Source: Archivesica marissinica
Lineage: Eukaryota > Mollusca > Bivalvia > Venerida > Vesicomyidae
Length of the DNA stretch: 64,000 nt
Assembly: GCA_014843695.1 (NCBI GenBank)
Contig: CM026390.1
Location: forward strand, 5,774,292-5,838,291
Reading direction: 5' to 3'
Below are positions 15,101 to 30,576 of this stretch, piece by piece; position 1 is the first letter of the stretch; every line of letters starts with the position of its first letter. The notes under the pieces were generated by a model. It worked only from the letters and a program-made list of their open reading frames with translations. It searched no databases and was not told the origin of the DNA. Both the position numbers and the translations under genes were made by a program.

Positions 15101-16499
15101 CTATATTACCGGAGGTGGATGTATATATGTCTACTATATCACTGGAGGTGGATGTATCTATGTCTGCTATATCACTGGAGGTGGATGTATCTATGTCTGA
15201 TATATCACTGGAGGTGGATGTATCTATGTGTGCTATATCACTGGATGTGGATGTATCTATATCTGCTATATCACTGGACGTGGATGTATCTATGTCTGCT
15301 ATATCACTGGAGGTGGGTGTATCAACAGTGTATGTCTGCTATATTACTGGAGGTGGATGTATCTATGTCTGCTATATTACTGGAGGTGGATGTATCTATG
15401 TCTGCTATATCACTGTAGGTGGATGTATCTATGTCTGCTATATGACTGGAGGTGGATGTATCTATGTGTGCTATATCACTGGAGGTGGATGTATCTATGT
15501 GTGCTATATCACTGGAGGTGGTTGTATCTATGTCTGCTGCTATATCACTGGAGGTGGATGTATCTATGTCTGCTATATCACGGAAGGTGGATGTATATAT
15601 GTCTGCTATATCACGGGAGGTGGATGTATCTATGTCTGATATATCACTGGATGTGGGTGTATCAACAGTGTATGTCTGCTATATTACTGGAGGTGGATTT
15701 ATCTATATATGCTATATCACTGGATGTGGCTGTATCAACAGTGTATGTCTGCTATATCACTGAATGTGGTTGCATCAACAGTATTTGTCTGCTATATCAC
15801 TGGATGTTGATGTATCTATGTCTGCTATATCACTGGAAGTGGATGTATCTATGTCTGCTATATCACTAGAAGTGGATGGATCTATGTCTGCTATATCACT
15901 GGAGGTGGTTGTATCTATGTCTGCTATATCACTGGAGGTGGATGTATCTATGTCTGCTATATCACTGGAGGTGGATGTATCTATGTCTGCTATATCACTG
16001 GAGATGGATGTATCTATGTCTGATATATCGCTGGAGGTGATGTATCTATGTCTGCTATATCACTGGAGGTAGTTGTATCTAAGTATGCTATATCACGGGA
16101 GATGGATGTATATATGTCTGCTATCTCACTGGAGGTGGATGTATCTATGTCTGCTATATCACTGGAGGTGGATGTATCAACAGTATATGTCTGCTATATC
16201 ACTGGATGTGGATGTATCTATGTCTGCTATATCACTGGAGGTGGTTGTATCTATGTCTGCTATATCACTGGAGGTGGCTGTATCTATGTCTGCTATATCA
16301 CTGGAGGTGGCTGTATCTATGTCTGCTATATCACTGGAGGTGGATGTATCTATGTCTGCTATATCACTGGAGGTGGATGTATCTATGTCTGCTATATCAC
16401 TGGAGGTGGATGTATCTATATCTGCTATATCACTGGAGGTGGATGTATCTATGTCTGCTATATCACTGGAGGTGGATGTATCTATGTCTGCTATATCAT

Positions 16500-19400
16500 T
16501 GGATATGGATGTATCTATGTCTGCTATATCACTGGAGGTGGATGTATCTGTGTCTGCTATATCACTGGAGGTGGTTGTATCTATGACTGCTATATCACTG
16601 AAGGTGGTTGTATCTATGTCTGCTATATCACTAGAGGTGTTTGTATCTATGTCTGCTATATTACTGGAGGTGGATGTATCTATGTCTGCTATATTACTGG
16701 AGGTGGATGTATCTATGGCTGCTATATCACGGGAGGTGGATGTATCTATCTCTGCTATATCACTTGAGGTGGATGTATCTATGTCTGCAATATCACTGGA
16801 GGTGGATGTATCTATATCTGCTATATCACTTGAGGTGGATGTATCCATGTCTGCTATATTACCGGAGGTGGATGTATCTATGCCTGCTATATCACTGGAG
16901 GTGGATGTATCTATGGCTGCTATATCACGGGAGGTGGATGTATCTATCTCTGCTATATCACTGGAGGTGGATGTATCTGTGTCTGCTATATCACTGGAGG
17001 TGGGTGTATCTATGTCTGCTATATCACTGGAGGTGGATGTATCTATGTCTGCTATATTACTGGAGGTGGATGTATCTATGTCTGATATATCACTGGAGGT
17101 GGGTGTATCAACAGTGTATGTCTGCTATATTACTGGAGGTGGTTGTATCTATGTCTGCTATATCACTGGAGGTGGTTGTATCTATGTCTGCTATATCACT
17201 GAAGGTGGCTGTATCAACAGTGTATGTCTGCTATATCACTGAATGTGGTTGTATCATCAGTATATGTCTGCTATATCACTGGATGTTGATGTATCTATGT
17301 CTGCTATATCACTGGAAGTGGATGTATCTATGTCTGCTATATCACTAGAAGTGGATGGATCTATGTCTGCTATATCACTGGAGGTGGTTGTATCTATGTC
17401 TGCTATATCACTGGAGGTGGATGTATCTATGGCTGCTATATCACTGGAGATGGATGTATCTATGTCTGATATATCGCTGGAGGTGATGTATCTATGTCTG
17501 CTATATCACTGGAGGTAGTTGTATCTAAGTATGCTATATCACGGGAGATGGATGTATATATGTCTGCTATCTCACTGGAGGTGGATGTATCTATGTCTGC
17601 TATATCACTGGAGGTGGATGTATCAACAGTATATGTCTGCTATATCACTGGATATGGATGTATCTATGTCTGCTATATCACTGGAGGTGGTTGTATCTAT
17701 GTCTGCTATATCACTGGATGTGGTTGTATCTATGTCTGCTATATCACTGGAGGTGGCTGTATCAAAAGTATATGTTTGCTATATCACTGGAGGTGGTTGT
17801 ATCTATGTCTGCTATATCACTGGAGGTGGTTGTATCTATGTCTGCTATATCACTGGAGGTAGTTGTATCTATGTCTGTTATATCACTGGAGGTGGTTGTA
17901 TCTATGTCTGCTATATCACTGGAGGTAGTTGTATCTTTGTCTGCTATATCACTGGAGGTAGTTGTATCTATGTCTGCTATATTACTGGAGGTGGATGTAT
18001 CTATGTCTGCTATATTACTGGAGGTGGATGTATATATGGCTGCTATATCACGGGAGGTGGATGTATCTATGTCTGCTATATCACTTGAGGTCGATGTATC
18101 TATGTCTGCAATATCACTGGAGTTGGATGTATCTATGTCTGCTATATCACGTGAGGTGGATGTATCTATGTCTGCTATATTACCGGAGGTGGATGTATCT
18201 ATGTCTGCTATATCAATGGAGGTGGATGTATCTATGTCTGCTATATCACTGGAGGTGGATGTATCTATGTCTGCTATATTACTGGAGGTGGGTGTATCAA
18301 CAGTATATATCTGCTATATTACTGGAGGTGGATGTATCTATGTCTGCTATTTCACTGGAGGTGGATGTATCTATGTCTGCTATATCACTGGAGATGGATG
18401 TTTCTATGTCTGCTATATCACTGGAGGTGGATGTATCTATGTCTGCTATATCACTGGAGGTGGATGTATCTATGTCTGCTATATCACTGGAGGTGGATGT
18501 ATCTATGTCTGCTGTATCACTTGAGGTGGATGTATCTATGTCTGCTGTATTATCGGAGGTGGATGTATCTATGTCTACTATATCACTGGAGGTGGATGTA
18601 TCTATGTCTGCTATATCACTGGTGGTGGATGTATCTATGTCTGCTATATCACTGGAGATGGATGTATCTATGTGTGCTATATCACTGGATGTGGATGTAT
18701 CTATGTCTGCTATATCACTGGACGTGGATGTATCTATGTCTGCTATATCACTGGAGGTGGGTGTATCAAGAGTGTATGTCTGCTATATTACTGGAGGTGG
18801 ATGTATCTATGTCTGCTATATTACTGTAGGTGGATGTATCTATGTCTGCTATATGACTGGAGGTGGATGTATCTATGTCTGCTATATCACTGGAGGTGGA
18901 TGTATCTATGTGTGCTATATCACTTGAGGTGGTTGTATCTATGTCTGCTATATCACTGGAGGTGGCTGTATCTATGTCTGCTATATCACTGGAGATGGAT
19001 GTATCTATGTCTGCTATATCACTGGAGGTGGATGTATCTATGTCTGCTATATCACTGGAGGTATCTATGTCTGCTATATCACTGGATGTGGATGTATCTA
19101 TGTCTGCTGCTATATCACTGGAGGTGGATGTATCTATGTCTGCTATATCACGGGAGATGGATGTATCTATGTCTGCTATATCTCGGGAGGTGGATGTATC
19201 TATGTCTGCTATATCACTGGATGTGGGGGTATCTATACCTGCTATATCACTGGAGTTGGATGTATCTATGTCTGCTATATCACTGGATGTGGATGTATCT
19301 ATGTCTGCTATATCACTGGAGGTGGATGTATCTATGTCTGCTATATCACGGGAGGTGGATGTATCTATGTCTGCTATATCACTGGATGTGGATGTATCTA

Positions 19401-22060
19401 TGTCTGCAATACCACTGGAGGTGGATGTATCTATGTCTGCTATATCATTGGATATGGATGTATCTATGTCTGCTATATCACTGGAGGTGGATGTATCTGT
19501 GTCTGCTATATCACTGGAGGTGGTTGTATCTATGACTGCTATATTACTGAAGGTGGTTGTATCTATGTCTGCTATATCACTAGAGGTGTTTGTATCTATG
19601 TCTGCTATATTACTGGAGGTGGATGTATCTATGTCTGCTATATTACTGGAGGTGGATGTATCTATGGCTGCTATATCACGGGAGGTGGATGTATCTATCT
19701 CTGCTATATCACTTGAGGTGGATGTATCTATGTCTGCAATATCACTGGAGGTGGATGTATCTATATCTGCTATATCACGTGAGGTGAATGTATCCATGTC
19801 TGCTATATTACCGGAGGTGGATGTATCTATGCCTGCTATATCACTGGAGGTGGATGTATGTGTCTGCTATATCACTGGAGGTGGGTGTATCTATGTCTGC
19901 TATATCACTGGAGGTGGATGTATCTATGTCTGCTATATTACTGGAGGTGGATGTATCTATGTCTGATATATCACTGGAGGTGGGTGTATCAACAGTGTAT
20001 GTCTGCTATATTACTGGAGGTGGTTGTATCTATGTCTGCTATATCACTGGAGGTGGTTGTATCTATGTCTGCTATATCACTGAAGGTGGCTGTATCAACA
20101 GTGTATGTCTGCTATATCACTGAATGTGGTTGTATCATCAGTATATGTCTGCTATATCACTGGATGTTGATGTATCTATGTCTGCTATATCACTGGAAGT
20201 GGATGTATCTATGTCTGCTATATCACTAGAAGTGGATGGATCTATGTCTGCTATATCACTGGAGGTGGTTGTATCTATGTCTGCTATATCACTGGAGGTG
20301 GATGTATCTATGTCTGCTATATCACTGGAGGTGGATGTATCTATGTCTGCTATATCACTGGAGATGGATGTATCTATGTCTGATATATCGCTGGAGGTGA
20401 TGTATCTATGTCTGCTATATCACTGGAGGTAGTTGTATCTAAGTATGCTATATCACGGGAGATGGATGTATATATGTCTGCTATCTCACTGGAGGTGGAT
20501 GTATCTATGTCTGCTATATTACTGGAGGTGGATGTATCAACAGTATATGTCTGCTATATCACTGGATGTGGATGTATCTATGTCTGCTATATCACTGGAG
20601 GTGGTTGTATCTATGTCTGCTATATCACTGGATGTGGTTGTATCTATGTCTGCTATATCACTGGAGGTGGTTGTATCTTTGTCTGCTATATCACTGGAGG
20701 TAGTTGTATCTATGTCTGTTATATCACTGGAGGTGGTTGTATCTATGTCTGCTATATCACTGGAGGTAGTTGTATCTTTGTCTGCTATATCACTGGAGGT
20801 AGTTGTATCTATGTCTGCTATATTACTGGAGGTGGATGTATCTATGTCTGCTATATTACTGGAGGTGGATGTATATATGGCTGCTATATCACGGGAGGTG
20901 GATGTATCTATGTCTGCTATATCACTTGAGGTCGATGTATCTATGTCTGCAATATCACTGGAGTTGGATGTATCTATGTCTGCTATATCACGTGAGGTGG
21001 ATGTATCTATGTCTGCTATATTACCAGGTGGATGTATCTATGTCTGCTATATCAATGGAGGTGGATGTATCTATGTCTGCTATATCACTGGAGGTGGATG
21101 TATCTATGTCTGCTATATTACTGGAGGTGGGTGTATCAACAGTATATGTCTGCTATATTACTGGAGGTGGATGTATCTATGTCTGCTATTTCACTGGAGG
21201 TGGATGTATCTATGTCTGCTATATCACTGGAGATGGATGTTTCTATGTCTGCTATATCACTGGAGGTGGATGTATCTATGTCTGCTATATCACTGGAGGT
21301 GGATGTATCTATGTCTGCTATATCACTGGAGGTGGATGTATCTATGTCTGCTGTATCACTTGAGGTGGATGTATCTATGTCTGCTATATTATCGGAGGTG
21401 GATGTATCTATGTCTACTATATCACTGGAGGTGGATGTATCTATGTCTGCTATATCACTGGTGGTGGATGTATCTATGTCTGCTATATCACTGGAGATGG
21501 ATGTATCTATGTGTGCTATATCACTGGATGTGGATGTATCTATGTCTGCTATATCACTGGACGTGGATGTATCTATGTCTGCTATATCACTGGAGGTGGG
21601 TGTATCAACAGTGTATGTCTGCTATATTACTGGAGGTGGATGTATCTATGTCTGCTATATTACTGTGGGTGGATGTATCTATGTCTGCTATATGACTGGA
21701 GGTGGATGTATCTATGTCTGCTATATCACTGGAGGTGGATGTATCTATGTGTGCTATATCACTTGAGGTGGTTGTATCTATGTCTGCTATATCACTGGAG
21801 GTGGCTGTATCTATGTCTGCTATATCACTGGAGATGGATGTATCTATGTCTGCTATATCACTGGAGGTGGATGTATCTATGTCTGCTATATCACTGGAGG
21901 TATCTATGTCTGCTATATCACTGGATGTGGATGTATCTATGTCTGCTGCTATATCACTGGAGGTGGATGTATCTATGTCTGCTATATCACGGGAGGTGGA
22001 TGTATCTATGTCTGCTATATCTCGGGAGGTGGATGTATCTATGTCTGCTATATCACTGGA
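16500..22060. repeat. Tandem duplication at about 2.84-2.95 kb offset within block A
   Basis: Unit order from roughly 16500-19200 repeats at roughly 19440-22060. The offset is about 2949 at the left (16641 to 19590), 2881 in the middle (17243 to 20124) and 2839-2841 at the right (17962 to 20803; 18672 to 21511). The falling offset shows unit losses in the second copy. Shared rare variants include TATCATCAGTATATG and GGTAGTTGTATCTTTGTC. Confidence 0.85.
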
Positions 22061-22139
22061 TGTGGGTGTATCAACAGTGTATGTCTGCTATATTACTGGA
22101 GGTGGATGTATCTATGTCTGCTATATCACTGGAGGTGGC

Positions 22140-23540
22140 TGTATCAACAGTGTATGTCTGCTATATCACTGAATGTGGTTGCATCAATGGTATATGTCTG
22201 CTATATCACTGGATGTTGATGTATCTATGTCTGCTATATCACTGGATGTGGATGTATCTATGTCTGCTATTTCACTGGAGGTGGATGTATCTATGTCTGC
22301 TATATCACTGGAGGTGCATGTATCTATGTCTGCTATATCACTGGAGGTGGTTGTATCTATGTCTGCTCTATCACTGGAGGTGGATGTATCTATGTCTGCT
22401 ATATCACTGGAGGTGGTTGTATCAACAGTGTATGTCTACTATATCACTGGATGTGGATGTATCTATGTCTGCTATATCACTGGAGGTGGATGTATCTATG
22501 TCTGCTATATCACTGGATGTGTATGTATATATGTCTGCTATATCACTGGAGGTATCAATGTCTGCTATATCACTGGAGGTGGATGTATCTATGTCTGCTA
22601 TATCACTGGATGTGGATGTATCTATGTCTGCTATATCATTGGAGGTGGATGTATCTATGTCTGCTATATCACTGGATGTGGATGTATCTATGTCTGCTAT
22701 ATCACTGGAGGTGGATGTATCTATGTCTGCTATATCACGGGAGGTGGATGTATCTATGTCTGCTATATCACTGGATGTGGATGTATCTATGTCTGCTATA
22801 CCACTGGAGGTGGATGTATCTATGTCTGCTATATCATTGGAGATGGATGTATCTATGTCTGCTATATCACTGGAGGTGGATGTATCTGTGTCTGCTATAT
22901 CACTGGAGGTGGTTGTATCTATGTCTGCTATATCACTGAATGTGGTTGCATCAATGGTATATGTCTGCTATATCACTGGATGTTGATGTATCTATGTCTG
23001 CTATATCACTGGATGTGGATGTATCTATGTCTGCTATTTCACTGGAGGTGGATGTATCTATGTCTGCTATATCACTGGAGGTGCATGTATCTATGTCTGC
23101 TATATCACTGGAGGTGGTTGTATCTATGTCTGCTATATCACTGGAGGTGGATGTATCTATGTCTGCTATATCACTGGAGGTGGTTGTATCAACAGTGTAT
23201 GTCTACTATATCACTGGATGTGGATGTATCTATGTCTGCTATATCACTGGAGGTGGATGTATCTATGTCTGCTATATCACTGGATGTGGATGTATATATG
23301 TCTGCTATATCACTGGAGGTATCAATGTCTGCTATATCACTGGAGGTGGATGTATCTATGTCTGCTATATCACTGGATGTGGATGTATCTATGTCTGCTA
23401 TATCACTGGATGTGGATGTATCTATGTCTGCTATATCACTGGAGGTGGATGTATCTATGTCTGCTATATCACGGGAGTTGGATGTATATATGTCTGCTAT
23501 ATCACTTGATGTGGATGTATCTATGTCTGCTATATGACTG
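22140..23540. repeat. Tandem duplication at 767-bp offset within block A
   Basis: The rare variant GTTGCATCAATGGTATATG occurs at 22179 and 22946, 767 bp apart. The following units, including GGAGGTGCATGTATC and TCAACAGTGTATGTCTACT, repeat in order. A third copy begins near 30032. Confidence 0.85.
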
Positions 23541-24299
23541 GATGTGAGTGTATCTATGTCTGCTATATCACTGGATGTGGATGTATCTATGTCTGCTATA
23601 TCACTGGAGGTGGATGTATCTATGTCTGCTATATCACGGGAGGTGGATGTATCTATGTCTGCTATATCACTGGATGTGGATGTATCTATGTCTGCTATAC
23701 CACTGGAGGTGGATGTATCTATGTCTGCTATATCATTGGAGATGGATGTATCTATGTCTGCTATATCACTGGAGGTGGATGTATCTGTGTCTGCTATATC
23801 ACTGGAGGTGGTTGTATCTATGTCTGCTATATTACTGAAGGTGGTTGTATCTATGTCTGCTATATCACTGGAGGTGTTTGTATCTATGTCTGCTATATTA
23901 CTGGAGGTGGATGTATCTATGTCTGCTATATTACTGGAGGTGGATGTATCTATGGCTGCTATATCACGGGAGGTGGATGTATCTATGTCTGCAATATCAC
24001 TGGAGGTGGATGTATCTATGTCTGCTATATCACTTGAGGTGGATGTATCTATGTTTGCTATATTACCGGAGGTGGATGTATCTATGTCTGCTATATCACT
24101 GCAGGTGGATGTATCTGTGTCTGCTATATCACTGGAGGTGGGTGTATCTATGTCTGCTATATCACTGGAGGTGGATGTATCTATGTCTGCTATATTACTG
24201 GAGGTGGATGTATCTATGTCTGATATATCACTGGAGGTTGATGTATCTATGTCTGCTATATCACTGGAGGTGGCTGTATCAACAGTGTATGTCTGCTAT

Positions 24300-27200
24300 A
24301 TCACTTGAGGTGGATGTATCTATGTCTGCTATATCACTGGAGGTGGATGTATCAACAGTATAAGTCTGCTATTGCACTAGAGGTGGATGTATCTATGTCT
24401 GCTATAATACTGGAGATGGATGTATCTATGTCTGCTATATTACTGGAGGTGGATGTATCTATGTCTGCTATATCACTGGAGATGGATGTATCTATGTCTG
24501 CTATATCACTTGAGGTGGATGTATCTATGTCTGCAATATCACTGGAGGTGGATGTATCTATGTCTGCTATATCACTTGAGGTGGATGTATCTATGTCTGC
24601 TATATTACCGGAGGTGGATGTATCTATGTCTGCTATATCACTGGAGGGGGATGTATCTATGTCTGCTATATCACTAGAAGTGGATGTATCCATGTCTGCT
24701 ATATCACTGGAAGTGGTTGTATCTATGTCTGCTATATCACTGGAGGTGGCTGTATCTATGACTGCTATATCACTGGAGGTGGTTGTATCTATGTCTGCTA
24801 TATCACTGGAGGTGATTGTATCTATATCTGCTATATCACTGGAGGTGGATGTATCAACAGTGTATGTATGCTATATTGTTGGAGGTGGATGTATCTATGT
24901 CTGCTAAATCACTGGAGGTGGATGTATCTATGTCTGTTATATCACTGGAGGTGGCTGTATCTATGACTGCTATATCACTGGAGGTGGTTGTATCTATGTC
25001 TGCTATATCACTGGAGGTGATTGTATCTATATCTGCTATATCACTGGAGGTGGATGTATCTATTTCTGCTATATTACTGGAGGTGACTTGTATCTATGTC
25101 TGCTATATCACTGGAGGTGGATGTACCTATGTCTGCTATATCACTGGATATGGATGTATCTATGTCTGCTATATCACTGGAGGTGGATGTATCTATGTCT
25201 GCTCTATCACTGGAGGTGGAAGTATCTATGTCTGCTATATCATTGGAGGTGGATGTATCTATGTCTGCTATATCACTGGAGGTGGATGTATCTATGTCTG
25301 CTATATCACTGGAGGTGGATGTATCTATGTCTGCTATATCACTGGAGGTGGATGTATCTATGTCTGCTATATCACTGGAGGTATCTATGTCTGCTATATC
25401 ACTGGAGGTGGATGTATCTATGTCTGCTATATCACTGGAGGTGGAAGTATCTATGTCTGCTATATCACTGGAGGTGGATGTATCTATGTCTGCTATATCA
25501 CTGGAGTATCTATGTCTGCTATATCACTGGAGGTGGATGTATCTATGTCTGCTATATCACTGGAGGTGGATGTATCTATGTCTGCTATATCACTGGATGT
25601 GGATGTATCTATGTCTGCTATATCACTGAGGTGGATGTATCTATGTCTGCTATATCACTGGAGGTGGATGTCTTGTCTGCTATATCACTTGAGGTGGATG
25701 TATCTATGTCTGCTATATCACTGGAGGGTGAGTGCTATATACTGGAGTGGATGTTTATGTCTGATGTGGATGTATCTATGTCTGCTATATCACTGGAGGT
25801 GGATGTATCTATGTCTGCTATATCACGGGAGGTGGATGTATCTATGTCTGCTATACCACTGGAGGTGGATGTATCTATGTCTGCTATATCACTGGAGATG
25901 GATGTATCTATGTCTGCTATATCACTGGAGGTGGATGTATCTGTGTCTGTTATATCACTGGAGGTTGTTGTATCTATGTCTGCTATATTACTGAAGGTGA
26001 TTGTATCTATGTCTGCTATATCACTGGAGGTGGATGTATCTATGTCTGCTATATCACGGGAGGTGGATGTATCTATGTCTGCTATATCACGGGAGGTGGA
26101 TGTATCTATGTCTGCTATATCACTGGAGGTGGTTGTATCTATGTCTGCTATATCACTGGAGGTGGATGTATCTATGTCTGCTATATCACTGGAGGTGGAT
26201 GTATCTATGTCTGCTATATCACTGGAGGTGGATGTATCTATGTCTGCTATATCACGGGAGGTGGATGTATCTATGTCTGCTATACCACTGGAGGTGGATG
26301 TATCTATGTCTGCTATACCACTGGAGGTGGATGTATCTATGTCTGCTATATCATTGGAGATGGATGTATCTATGTCTGCTATATCACTGGAGGTGGATGT
26401 ATCTGTGTCTGCTATATCACTGGAGGTGGTTGTATCTATGTCTGCTATATTACTGAAGGTGGTTGTATCTATGTCAGCTATATCACTGGAGGTGTTTGTA
26501 TCTATGTCTGCTATATTACTGGAGGTGGATGTATCTATGTCTGCTATATTACTGGAGGTGGATGTATCTATGGCTGCTATATCACGGGAGGTGGATGTAT
26601 CTATGTCTGCAATATCACTGGAGGTGGATGTATCTATGTCTGCTATATCACTTGAGGTGGATGTATCTATGTCTGCTATATCACTGGAGGTGGGTGTATC
26701 TATGTCTGCTATATCACTGGAGGTGGATGTATCTATGTCTGCTATATTACTGGAGGTGGATGTATCTATGTCTGATATATCACTGGAGGTTGATGTATCT
26801 ATGTCTGCTATATCACTGGAGGTGGCTGTATCAACAGTGTATGTCTGCTATATCACTTGAGGTGGATGTATCTATGTCTGCTATATCACTGGAGGTGGAT
26901 GTATCAACAGTATAAGTCTGCTATTGCACTAGAGGTGGATGTATCTATGTCTGCTATAATACTGGAGATGGATGTATCTATGTCTGCTATATTACTGGAG
27001 GTGGATGTATCTATGTCTGCTATATCACTGGAGATGGATGTATCTATGTCTGCTATATCACTTGAGGTGGATGTATCTATGTCTGCAATATCACTGGAGG
27101 TGGATGTATCTATGTCTGCTATATCACTTGAGGTGGATGTATCTATGTCTGCTATATTACCGGAGGTGGATGTATCTATGTCTGCTATATCACTGGAGGG

Positions 27201-27960
27201 GGATGTATCTATGTCTGCTATATCACTAGAAGTGGATGTATCCATGTCTGCTATATCACTGGAAGTGGTTGTATCTATGTCTGCTATATCACTGGAGGTG
27301 GCTGTATCTATGACTGCTATATCACTGGAGGTGGTTGTATCTATGTCTGCTATATCACTGGAGGTGATTGTATCTATATCTGCTATATCACTGGAGGTGG
27401 ATGTATCAACAGTGTATGTATGCTATATTGTTGGAGGTGGATGTATCTATGTCTGCTAAATCACTGGAGGTGGATGTATCTATGTCTGTTATATCACTGG
27501 AGGTGGCTGTATCTATGACTGCTATATCACTGGAGGTGGTTGTATCTATGTCTGCTATATCACTGGAGGTGATTGTATCTATATCTGCTATATCACTGGA
27601 GGTGGATGTATCTATTTCTGCTATATTACTGGAGGTGACTTGTATCTATGTCTGCTATATCACTGGAGGTGGATGTACCTATGTCTGCTATATCACTGGA
27701 TATGGATGTATCTATGTCTGCTATATCACTGGAGGTGGATGTATCTATGTCTGCTCTATCACTGGAGGTGGAAGTATCTATGTCTGCTATATCATTGGAG
27801 GTGGATGTATCTATGTCTGCTATATCACTGGAGGTGGTTGTATCTATGTCTGCTATATCACTGGAGGTGGATGTATCTATGTCTGCTCTATCACTGGAGG
27901 TGGAAGTATCTATGTCTGCTATATCACTGGAGGTGGATGTATCTATGTCTGCCATATCAC
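24300..27960. repeat. Duplication at 2552-bp offset within block A
   Basis: The marker ATAAGTCTGCTATTGCACTA occurs at about 24360 and 26912. The segments 24305-25250 and 26857-27800 match unit for unit at an offset of 2552. A third copy lies near 31860-32800, where a single 33-bp unit has been added after the marker. The marker also ends each copy of the 674-bp duplication at 30577-31924. Confidence 0.85.
25711..25775. other. Degenerate interruption in block A
   Basis: Several units are truncated here (GGAGGGTGAGTGCTATATAC, then GGAGTGGATGTTTATGTCTG). The regular unit resumes at about 25776. It does not resemble an inserted element, since all fragments derive from the satellite itself. Confidence 0.7.
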
Positions 27961-28039
27961 TGGAGGTGGATGTATCTATGTCTGCTATATCACTGGAGGT
28001 GGAAGTATCTATGTCTGCTATATCATTGGAGGTGGATGT

Positions 28040-28640
28040 ATCTATGTCTGCTATATCACTGGAGGTATCTATGTCTGCTATATCACTGGATGTGGATGTA
28101 TCTATGTCTGCTATATCACTGGAGGTGGATGTATCTATGTCTGCTATATCACTGGATGTGGATGTATCTATGTCTGCTATATCACTGGAGGTATCAATGT
28201 CTGCTATATCACTGTAGGTGGATGTATCTATGTCTGCTATATCACGGGAGGTGGATGTATCTATGTCTGCTATATCACTGGAGGTGGATGTATCTATGTC
28301 TGCTATATCACTGGAGGTGGATGTATCTATGTCTGCTATATCACTGGAGGTGGATGTATCTATGTCTGCTATATCACTGGAGGTGGAAGTATCTATGTCT
28401 GCTATATCATTGGAGGTGGATGTATCTATGTCTGCTATATCACTGGAGGTATCTATGTCTGCTATATCACTGGATGTGGATGTATCTATGTCTGCTATAT
28501 CACTGGAGGTGGATGTATCTATGTCTGCTATATCACTGGATGTGGATGTATCTATGTCTGCTATATCACTGGAGGTATCAATGTCTGCTATATCACTGTA
28601 GGTGGATGTATCTATGTCTGCTATATCACGGGAGGTGGAT
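28040..28640. repeat. Tandem duplication at 384-bp offset within block A
   Basis: The series of units around 28050-28255 is repeated around 28434-28639. It includes two 27-bp short units (GGAGGTATCTATG and GGAGGTATCAATG) and the CACTGTAGG variant. The copies appear identical by eye. Confidence 0.8.
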
Positions 28641-30576
28641 GTATCTATGTCTGCTATATCACTTGAGGTGGATGTATCTATGTCTGCTATATCACTGGAT
28701 CTGGGTGCATCTATGTCTGCTATATTACTGGAGTTGGATGTATCTATGTCTGCTATATCACTGGATGTGGATGTATCTATGTCTGCTATATCACTGGAGG
28801 TGGATGTATCTATGTCTGCTATATCACGGGAGGTGGATGTATCTATGTCTGCTATACCACTGGAGGTGGATGTATCTATGTCTGCTATATCACTGGAGAT
28901 GGATGTATCTATGTCTGCTATATCACTGGAGGTGGATGTATCTGTGTCTGTTATATCACTGGAGGTTGTTGTATCTATGTCTGCTATATTACTGAAGGTG
29001 ATTGTATCTATGTCTGCTCTATCACTGGAGGTGGATGTATCTATGTCTGCTATATCACAGGAGGTGGATGTATCTATGTCTGCTATATCACGGGAGGTGG
29101 ATGTATCTATGTCTGCTATATCACTGGAGGTGGTTGTATCTATGTCTGCTATATCACTGGAGGTGGATGTATCTATGTCTGCTATATCACTGGAGGTGGT
29201 TGTATCAACAGTGTATGTCTACTATATCACTGGATGTGGATGTATCTATGTCTGCTATATCACTGGAGGTGGATGTATCTATGTCTGCTATATCACTGGA
29301 TGTGGATGTATCTATGTCTGCTATGTCACTGGAGGTGGATGTATCTATGTCTGCTATATCACGGGAGGTGGATGTATCTATGTCTGCTATATCACGGGAG
29401 GTGGATGTATCTATGTCTGCTATATCACTGGATGTGGATGTATCTATGTCTGCTATACCACTGGAGGTGGATGTATCTATGTCTGCTATATCACTGGAGA
29501 TGGATGTATCTATGTCTGCTATATCACTGGAGGTGGATGTATCTGTGTCTGTTATATCACTGGAGGTGGTTGTATCTATGTCTGCTATATTACTGAAGGT
29601 GATTGTATCTATGTCTGCTATATCACTGGAGGTGTTTGTATCTATGTCTGCTATATTACTGGAGGTGGATGTATCTATGTCTGCTATATTACTGGAGGTG
29701 GATGTATCTATGTCTGCTATGTCACTGGATGTGGATGTATCTATGTCTGCTATATCATTGGAGGTGGATGTATCTATGTCTGCTATATCACGGGATGTGG
29801 ATGTATCTATGTCTGCTATATCACTTGAGGTGGATGTATCTATGTCTGCTATATCACTGGATCTGGGTGTATCTATGTCTGCTATACCACTGGAGGTGGA
29901 TGTATCTATGTCTGCTATATCATTGGAGATGGATGTATCTATGTCTGCTATATCACTGGAGGTGGATGTATCTGTGTCTGCTATATCACTGGAGGTGGTT
30001 GTATCTATGTCTGCTATATCACTGAATGTGGTTGCATCAATGGTATATGTCTGCTATATCACTGGATGTTGATGTATCTATGTCTGCTATATCACTGGAT
30101 GTGGATGTATCTATGTCTGCTATTTCACTGGAGGTGGATGTATCTATGTCTGCTATATCACTGGAGGTGCATGTATCTATGTCTGCTATATCACTGGAGG
30201 TGGTTGTATCTATGTCTGCTATATCACTGGAGGTGGATGTATCTATGTCTGCTATATCACTGGAGGTGGTTGTATCAACAGTGTATGTCTACTATATCAC
30301 TGGATGTGGATGTATCTATGTCTGCTATATCACTGGAGGTGGATGTATCTATGTCTGCTATATCACTGGATGTGGATGTATATATGTCTGCTATATCACT
30401 GGAGGTATCAATGTCTGCTATATCACTGGAGGTGGATGTATCTATGTCTGCTATATCACTGGATGTGGATGTATCTATGTCTGCTATATCACTGGATGTG
30501 GATGTATCTATGTCTGCTATATCATTGGAGGTGGATGTATCTATGTCTGCTATATCACGGGAGTTGGATGTATCTA